In this document: one piece after another, positions 5,766 through 9,605 of the stretch
How the letters are laid out: every line of letters starts with the position of its first letter
How positions within the stretch are numbered: position 1 is the stretch's first letter
Source of the DNA: Desulfobacterales bacterium
GTDB taxonomy: Bacteria > Desulfobacterota > Desulfobacteria > Desulfobacterales > C00003060
DNA length: 9,605 bases
Direction of reading: 5' to 3'
NCBI GenBank assembly: GCA_030613145.1
Contig: JAUWMM010000040.1
Coordinates: 1 to 9,605 of the forward strand
The notes under the pieces: generated by a model
The model's database searches: none
What the model saw: the letters and a program-made list of their open reading frames with translations, nothing else
What the model was told of the DNA's origin: nothing
Made by a program: the position numbers and the translations under genes

Positions 5766-7391
5766 ATGAACGCCCGGGACTTTGAAAGGGAGAGGACTAC
5801 TCTAGAGAACTCTCTCAAGACAAAAGCTCTCGACTTTACGGCCACTTATTTGGTTGTTAGTGATTTGCATGAACTTGTCGGATCCCATCCTGAAATTATC
5901 AGGCCGGAGACAATCCATGCCTTGCAGGGGGTTCTTAAGAATTCAGGGTTCTCTCATCAAACACAATCCTTCTTCCTGTATAAAGAAGCTGCTGAAGCCC
6001 TTACTTCCATTATCGTCCATGCTATTGCTGAACCCCTGGCTGACGAGGCAAACTATGCCTTAAATTATGTCCTTGGTACGTCAACAGGACCGGTGCAAAG
6101 GGCAGCTGCCGGCGCCTTGGGTTCTCTTCCAATTTCCATTCATGGCCCTGAAGTCGGTGGGGAGACAATAGAGAATATATCACTTGTGAAGTGGTACGAG
6201 ATATTGGAAGAAAACGGCATCACGAACGGTCGTGCGCCTGAAGTTATCGGAAGGAGTCTGACGGTTCCTTTTGATAAAAACAATAGAGTGTTGGTCGTTA
6301 AACTTGCCTGCACCGAACATTCTCTTCAGCACATATGTCGAGAGTCGGCCTGGATGGAACACTTGTGCTCGGGGGACTATGCCTTTCCTGTAAGATTCAA
6401 TATCCCTGTGGCCGTAAAGATACGGGGTAGCTATGTGTTCAGGTTAGAAAAAGTGCCGGTAAGTATATCTGAGGGGATAGAACTTCACCCAGAGAGCTAT
6501 GCCATTTGCTTTGTCGCCCATAAGGATTATTTTGCCTATCCCAACGAGCATAGAACGGAAAGGCGACTGACTACTGAGGAATTCAGAGAGGTTATATTTA
6601 GAAATGCACGTTTATTGGGGAAACTGACCTTCTTAGGAATTGTCCATTCTGCTCCAATTCCGCTTTTTCATAACCGCGTTCAAAGGGATAGGAGAGCAGA
6701 TCACGGTTTATATGAATGGCCGCGAGGGGGGAGGCTCGACAGATGGCTTGATTCCTGCTGCTATCCCAATTTTTGTGTCACAGGTATAAGGGACTTCGAA
6801 CACCTCATTTCCTTCAAGGGCCTCGGTCAGAAACTTTACCGTTATATTGGTACCCAGATATTTAGCCTTTTGTTGGTGGCAGGTAGTTATTTTCGTAATA
6901 AAGATAGAGAGAGAGTCGGACTTGACGGGCAGGGCAATCCAATTGATGCTCGAGACCTTTTTGACAAGGAATTCCTTAAGGAGCTAGTTCAGGGAATTTA
7001 CCTTAGTTATTATCATGGCTTTGTAGGGATAGAATTTGCCGGGGAAATACCTTTTGATTTCAATGAACTTGTCTCCCGCATGATCGATGAGATGGGCGTG
7101 GATCGCCATATGGAGGAGAGATTGAGGGTCGTCGATCAAAAACAAATGACAGATGAAGATTTTAGTAAGTTTTTGGGAGACAGGGGATATTCCGCAAACG
7201 AAATAAAGGGTTTCAAAAGAGGCGCCGAAGATATCACTCTTTATACCGGGCCACACCTTGGCGGATTCAACGAAAGAATATCTCTACCTGAGCTAACTGA
7301 GTTCGTAGGAACCATATCCGCTTTATGCATAGCCGGCAGATACTGGAGAGAAAGCTTCTCTAAGAAAGGGCATCTGAAAGCTGAAAGCTGA
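5766..7391 (+). CDS. SidJ-related pseudokinase-like protein
   Basis: This 541-residue protein has no signal peptide or membrane helix, so it should be cytoplasmic unless exported by a dedicated system. I recognise it tentatively as a bacterial SidJ-related pseudokinase. SidJ of Legionella is a kinase-fold enzyme that glutamylates proteins instead of phosphorylating them. Residues 1-125 are helical and HEAT-like (AAEALTSIIVHAI, VQRAAAGALGSLP). A kinase-like lobe follows: VLVVKLA with Lys179 where the strand-3 lysine would be, CRESAWMEHL with Glu193 as the helix-C glutamate, GIVHSAPIPLFHNR (291-304) resembling a catalytic loop without the HRD aspartate but with Asn303, and GIRDFEH (340-346) with Asp343 at a DFG-like position. 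The conserved-looking GLYEWPRGGRLDRW (314-327) lies between. The ATG at 5766 is preferred; an in-frame GTG at 5748 has no better ribosome site, and both are weak. The last residues, LKAES and the stop, are encoded by a family-D repeat. No obvious functional partner is adjacent. Confidence 0.62.
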   Translation: MNARDFERERTTLENSLKTKALDFTATYLVVSDLHELVGSHPEIIRPETIHALQGVLKNSGFSHQTQSFFLYKEAAEALTSIIVHAIAEPLADEANYALNYVLGTSTGPVQRAAAGALGSLPISIHGPEVGGETIENISLVKWYEILEENGITNGRAPEVIGRSLTVPFDKNNRVLVVKLACTEHSLQHICRESAWMEHLCSGDYAFPVRFNIPVAVKIRGSYVFRLEKVPVSISEGIELHPESYAICFVAHKDYFAYPNEHRTERRLTTEEFREVIFRNARLLGKLTFLGIVHSAPIPLFHNRVQRDRRADHGLYEWPRGGRLDRWLDSCCYPNFCVTGIRDFEHLISFKGLGQKLYRYIGTQIFSLLLVAGSYFRNKDRERVGLDGQGNPIDARDLFDKEFLKELVQGIYLSYYHGFVGIEFAGEIPFDFNELVSRMIDEMGVDRHMEERLRVVDQKQMTDEDFSKFLGDRGYSANEIKGFKRGAEDITLYTGPHLGGFNERISLPELTEFVGTISALCIAGRYWRESFSKKGHLKAES

Positions 7392-7486
7392 AAGGGCAAG
7401 ACGGTTCTATTGTGATTGAGGGATTGGTAAGCTCAAGTTCTAATCGTTGGCCTTTCCTTTGCCTTTGAGCTTTCAGCTTTGAGCTT
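7374..7486. repeat. heptad inverted-repeat element, family D copy 1
   Basis: The left arm is three perfect tandem heptads CTGAAAG (7374-7394). The right arm is CTTTGAG-CTTTCAG-CTTTGAG (7463-7483), the reverse-complement pattern with G/C variation. About 68 bp lie between. The left arm overlaps the end of the SidJ-like gene and provides its TGA stop (7389-7391). The same arms and a related interior (a GAAAGG...GGTTCT pattern just after the left arm) recur at 8864-8959, so this is a dispersed element rather than a chance palindrome. Confidence 0.75.
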
Positions 7487-7493
7487 CGATAAT
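7465..7493 (+). promoter_or_regulatory. possible promoter for the ABC importer genes, -35 inside the repeat arm
   Basis: TTGAGC (7465-7470, 4 of 6 consensus) lies in the right arm of the family-D repeat and is followed after 17 bp by GATAAT (7488-7493, 5 of 6). Transcription would begin about 10 nt before the ATG at 7511, just upstream of or within the Shine-Dalgarno region GAGGG (7498-7502). This very short leader weakens the case. Confidence 0.3.
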
Positions 7494-7510
7494 GGACGAG
7501 GGCGTTATCT

Positions 7511-8863
7511 ATGAAAGGTACGATCTTATCCCTTTTAGCCATTCTCTGGGCCTGTACAATAAGCCTTGCTGTGGCTGGTGCCCAAGACCAGATTACCTTC
7601 TGGACCACAGAAATAGAGAAGGACCGGCTCGAAGTCCAGCGGGATATTGCCAATGAGTTCACCCTGAATACCGGAATTGTCGTCCGCGTGATCCCTGTTC
7701 AGGAGAATCTCCTAATAGCGAGGGTCACCGCTGCCTATGCAGCGAGGTCGCTGCCGGATGTGCTCCTCCACCCTATCGAATTTACCATCGGATGGGCCGA
7801 GGCCGGTGTGCTGGATGATCGGTCCGCAACCGAAGTGGTCAATCATCTAGGCAAAGAGACCTTTGGCGTAGGGCCCCTGAACCTGGCACGGGTCCCGGCA
7901 GGCTATGCAGCTGTGCCGGTCGACGGGTGGGGTCAGCTTTTGGTCTACCGCAAAGACCTATTTGGGGAAAAGGGGCTCCCTGTGCCGAATCGTTGGGATT
8001 ACATCCTGCAAGCGGCCAAGGCCCTGCACAATCCGCCTTTGATCTGGGGCTTTGAGGCAGCTACTGACCCGGGGGAGACTTACACGCAGCAAGTTTTCGA
8101 GCACTTTGCGCTGTCCAATGGCGTCAGATTGACAGACAAATACGGAAACGTCCACCTGGACACTCCCGAGATGGTCCGGACCCTCGAGTTCTATAAAACT
8201 CTTACCCGTTTTAGCCCACCTGGGAACCTTTACTGGCTCCATACCCGGTTGGACTATATCTCCGGACGGGCGGCCATGATCATCTGGTCGCCCTTTATAT
8301 TGGATGAACTCTCCGGGCTCCGGCGGGATCAGCCCGTGATACCGGATATCATAAAAGGAAAATCCGGATTTTTGGCCAGAAATACGGGCTTTGTTACAAT
8401 CATTCGGGGTCCAAAAGGGGCCGCCCAATACGGCCAGATAAACTACCTGGGGATAACTCGGGATGCGGACAAGACCTCAGCCAAACAATGGGTCGATTTT
8501 TTACTTAACGAGGGGTACCTAAGATGGTTAGGCATGGCGGCAGAGGGTAAATTGCCCGTGCGCAAAGGTACCCGGGACGCGCCGAAATGTTTTATTGACG
8601 GCTGGAAGGAGCTCGAGTTTGGGGTTACGACCAGGGCCAGGATCTCCGAGTTTTACGGAACGGACGTGGCAAAAACCATTGTAGCCGGAGTGGAGGGTTT
8701 TGATCGATGGGGATTTGCCGAGGGGAAAGGGGCCCTCGTCTCCAAGATCTATGGAACAAAGGTTATTCCAAAGATCCTCAAACGATTCCTCAACAACGAA
8801 ATCAGTGCGAAGGATGCCGCCAGGATGATGAACGAGCAGGTGAAAGCGTTGGAAGAGAGATAG
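7511..8863 (+). CDS. ABC transporter extracellular solute-binding protein, family 1 (sugar type)
   Basis: This 450-residue periplasmic binding protein captures a solute and delivers it to the membrane permease encoded next. The N terminus is a signal peptide: Lys2, a hydrophobic core at about 4-21, and an AGA cleavage site before Gln25. Cys15 after LWA is a poor lipobox, so a soluble periplasmic form is favoured. The mature start QITFWTTEIEKDRLEVQRDIANEF and the VRVIPVQENLLIARVTAAYAARSLPDVLL stretch match family-1 binding proteins of MalE/UgpB type: strand, helix, then the first lobe. AAVPVDGWGQLLVYRKDLF (about 137-155) and NRWDYILQAAKAL are the typical inner-lobe motifs. The ligand cannot be named; carbohydrates, polyols and glycerol-3-phosphate are the usual range. 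The ATG at 7511 has GAGGG 8 nt upstream. Family-D repeats lie on both sides. GC content looks higher than in the SidJ-like gene before it. Confidence 0.92.
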   Translation: MKGTILSLLAILWACTISLAVAGAQDQITFWTTEIEKDRLEVQRDIANEFTLNTGIVVRVIPVQENLLIARVTAAYAARSLPDVLLHPIEFTIGWAEAGVLDDRSATEVVNHLGKETFGVGPLNLARVPAGYAAVPVDGWGQLLVYRKDLFGEKGLPVPNRWDYILQAAKALHNPPLIWGFEAATDPGETYTQQVFEHFALSNGVRLTDKYGNVHLDTPEMVRTLEFYKTLTRFSPPGNLYWLHTRLDYISGRAAMIIWSPFILDELSGLRRDQPVIPDIIKGKSGFLARNTGFVTIIRGPKGAAQYGQINYLGITRDADKTSAKQWVDFLLNEGYLRWLGMAAEGKLPVRKGTRDAPKCFIDGWKELEFGVTTRARISEFYGTDVAKTIVAGVEGFDRWGFAEGKGALVSKIYGTKVIPKILKRFLNNEISAKDAARMMNEQVKALEER

Positions 8864-8959
8864 CTGAAAGCTCAAAGCTGAAAGGAGAGGCGGGTTCTTT
8901 TGAAATGAGATTTGCCTACATTTTTATCCTACCTTTGACCTTTGAGCTTTCAGCTTCAG
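8864..8959. repeat. heptad inverted-repeat element, family D copy 2
   Basis: The left arm is CTGAAAG-CTCAAAG-CTGAAAG (8864-8884), starting on the base after the TAG stop of the binding-protein gene. The right arm is CTTTGAC-CTTTGAG-CTTTCAG-CTTCAG (8933-8959). The interior is about 48 bp, and its first part (GAAAGGAGAGGCGGGTTCT) aligns with copy 1. It has the same orientation as copy 1 and occupies most of the 133-bp gap between the binding-protein and permease genes. Confidence 0.75.
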
Positions 8960-8969
8960 GTTTCCATAT

Positions 8970-8996
8970 AGGAGTCGTGTTGCACGACGTAAGCGC
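8970..8996 (+). promoter_or_regulatory. ribosome-binding region of the permease gene with an intervening hairpin
   Basis: AGGAG (8970-8974) is the only good Shine-Dalgarno before the ATG at 8997, but lies 22 nt away. Between them, TCGTG (8975-8979) and CACGA (8983-8987) form a perfect stem around the loop TTG; counting the flanking G-C pair gives 6 bp. Folding this hairpin would shorten the effective spacing to about 9 nt. That the hairpin does this is inference. Confidence 0.4.
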
Positions 8997-9605
8997 ATGA
9001 AAGTAGAACGCACTCTCTTAGATAAGGAATCCAGGCTTGCCTTCTGGATGTTGGTCCCCACATTCACAGTTGTACTGGCCTTTGTAATCTTCCCTGTGAT
9101 CTGGAACCTGTGGCTCAGCCTCAAACCGGTTTCCCTGGGGGATCTTCGAGGAACCGCTCTTTTCAAGTTAAACCTATCTCTTGAAAACTTCCAGAAGGTC
9201 TTTAGCGATCCGGATTTTGTATCTACCATTCTGACTACATTGATCTATACCATTGCGGGAAGCACACTGTCCATTTTCCTGGGGTTGATGGCGGCACTCC
9301 TTGTACATGGAGAATTTCGTGGCCGGAGCTTGCTGAGGGGGCTTTTCATTTCACCCTATATCGCTCCTGTTGTGGCAGTAGCCTTCACCTGGAGTTTTAT
9401 CCTGGACCCTCAACTGGGCGTGCTCAACAGTATGGCCGTGGATATGGGCCTCTGGGCCCAACCGATTCCATTCCTCTCACAGCGATGGTTGGAACTGGAC
9501 CTCGTGGGGGTGAAGGTGCGCTTGCCTTTGGCTTTATCTTCGGTGATCCTCTTTGAGGGGTGGCGTTATTTTCCCTTTGCCTTCCTGTTTATTCTGGCAC
9601 GGCTT
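8997..9605 (+). CDS. sugar-type ABC transporter permease (MalF/UgpA-like), 3' truncated by the window edge
   Basis: The first 203 codons of an inner-membrane permease of the binding-protein-dependent transport family are present, still open at the window end. Hydrophobic helices are visible at about 15-40 (AFWMLVPTFTVVLAFVIFPVI), 76-102 (TILTTLIYTIAGSTLSIFLGL), 112-135 and 177-202. The segment PYIAPVVAVAFTWSFILDPQLGVLN is the classic MalF/UgpA-type motif, and FEGWRYFPFAFLFILARL is the helix that precedes the EAA loop contacting the ATPase. The EAA loop itself would fall just beyond the window. The cytoplasmic N terminus (MKVERTLLDKESR) and the Asn-Phe element ENFQKVFSDPDF are typical of this family. 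It follows the binding-protein gene by 133 bp, mostly repeat DNA, and would import the same solute. There is no in-frame alternative start nearby; the ribosome site is unusual (8970-8996). Confidence 0.93.
   Translation, partial: MKVERTLLDKESRLAFWMLVPTFTVVLAFVIFPVIWNLWLSLKPVSLGDLRGTALFKLNLSLENFQKVFSDPDFVSTILTTLIYTIAGSTLSIFLGLMAALLVHGEFRGRSLLRGLFISPYIAPVVAVAFTWSFILDPQLGVLNSMAVDMGLWAQPIPFLSQRWLELDLVGVKVRLPLALSSVILFEGWRYFPFAFLFILARL

Noticed and set aside
5587..5769. Short plus-strand open frame of 60 codons before the SidJ-like gene
   Set aside because: It reads through the AATCCGAA repeats, overlaps the next start and shows no family signature or ribosome site.
7958..8428. Minus-strand open frame of 156 codons inside the binding-protein gene
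   Set aside because: Antisense to a well-supported family-1 binding protein; no motif of its own.
8707..9000. Plus-strand open frame of 97 codons across the binding-protein end
   Set aside because: It is out of frame with the binding-protein gene, passes through the family-D repeat and has no recognisable content.

Overview
The window looks like a piece of a mid-GC Desulfobacterota (deltaproteobacterial) chromosome. This is inferred from three things: a YggT-DivIVA pair next to type IV pilus retraction ATPases; a secreted HYDIN-like domain protein; and intergenic spaces filled with short palindromic elements of a kind I associate with sulfate-reducing and syntrophic deltaproteobacteria. No rRNA, tRNA, CRISPR array, integrase or full-length transposase was seen.

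Layout. Positions 2-229 (+) are the 3' end of a gene for a HYDIN/ASH-type, choice-of-anchor D-like protein. It converges on a small unrecognised gene at 254-625 (-). Positions 626-1402 carry no gene I can support. They hold two hairpins, a MITE-like palindromic element (about 917-1106) and a good sigma70-type promoter that probably serves the next cluster. Positions 1403-5408 (+) are a probable operon: yggT, a DivIVA-domain gene, pilT, a second PilT/PilU-family ATPase, and a zinc-ribbon plus degenerate-receiver protein. A roughly 205 bp inverted-repeat element sits exactly between the DivIVA gene and pilT. Removing it leaves a 13-nt gap, so the operon was probably tighter before insertion.

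Positions 5409-5765 are an AT-rich spacer full of direct and inverted AATCCGAA-type repeats. Positions 5766-7391 (+) encode a 541-residue protein that I read as a SidJ-related, kinase-fold pseudokinase-like protein with a helical N-terminal part. Positions 7511-8863 (+) encode a periplasmic family-1 solute-binding protein, and 8997-9605 (+) the first 203 codons of its ABC permease partner. Two copies of one heptad-based inverted-repeat element (7374-7486 and 8864-8959) bracket the binding-protein gene.

How the genes may work together. YggT and DivIVA are envelope and pole-organisation proteins, and the two ATPases power pilus retraction. A zinc-ribbon/pseudoreceiver protein in the same operon could be a non-enzymatic adaptor linking pole identity to retraction. 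That is inference. The SidJ-like protein is the least ordinary coding gene here. The binding protein and permease form the start of a sugar- or polyol-type ABC importer. At least four distinct short repeat families occur in 9.6 kb, several of them inside operons, where they add hairpins, a stop codon and possibly promoter parts.
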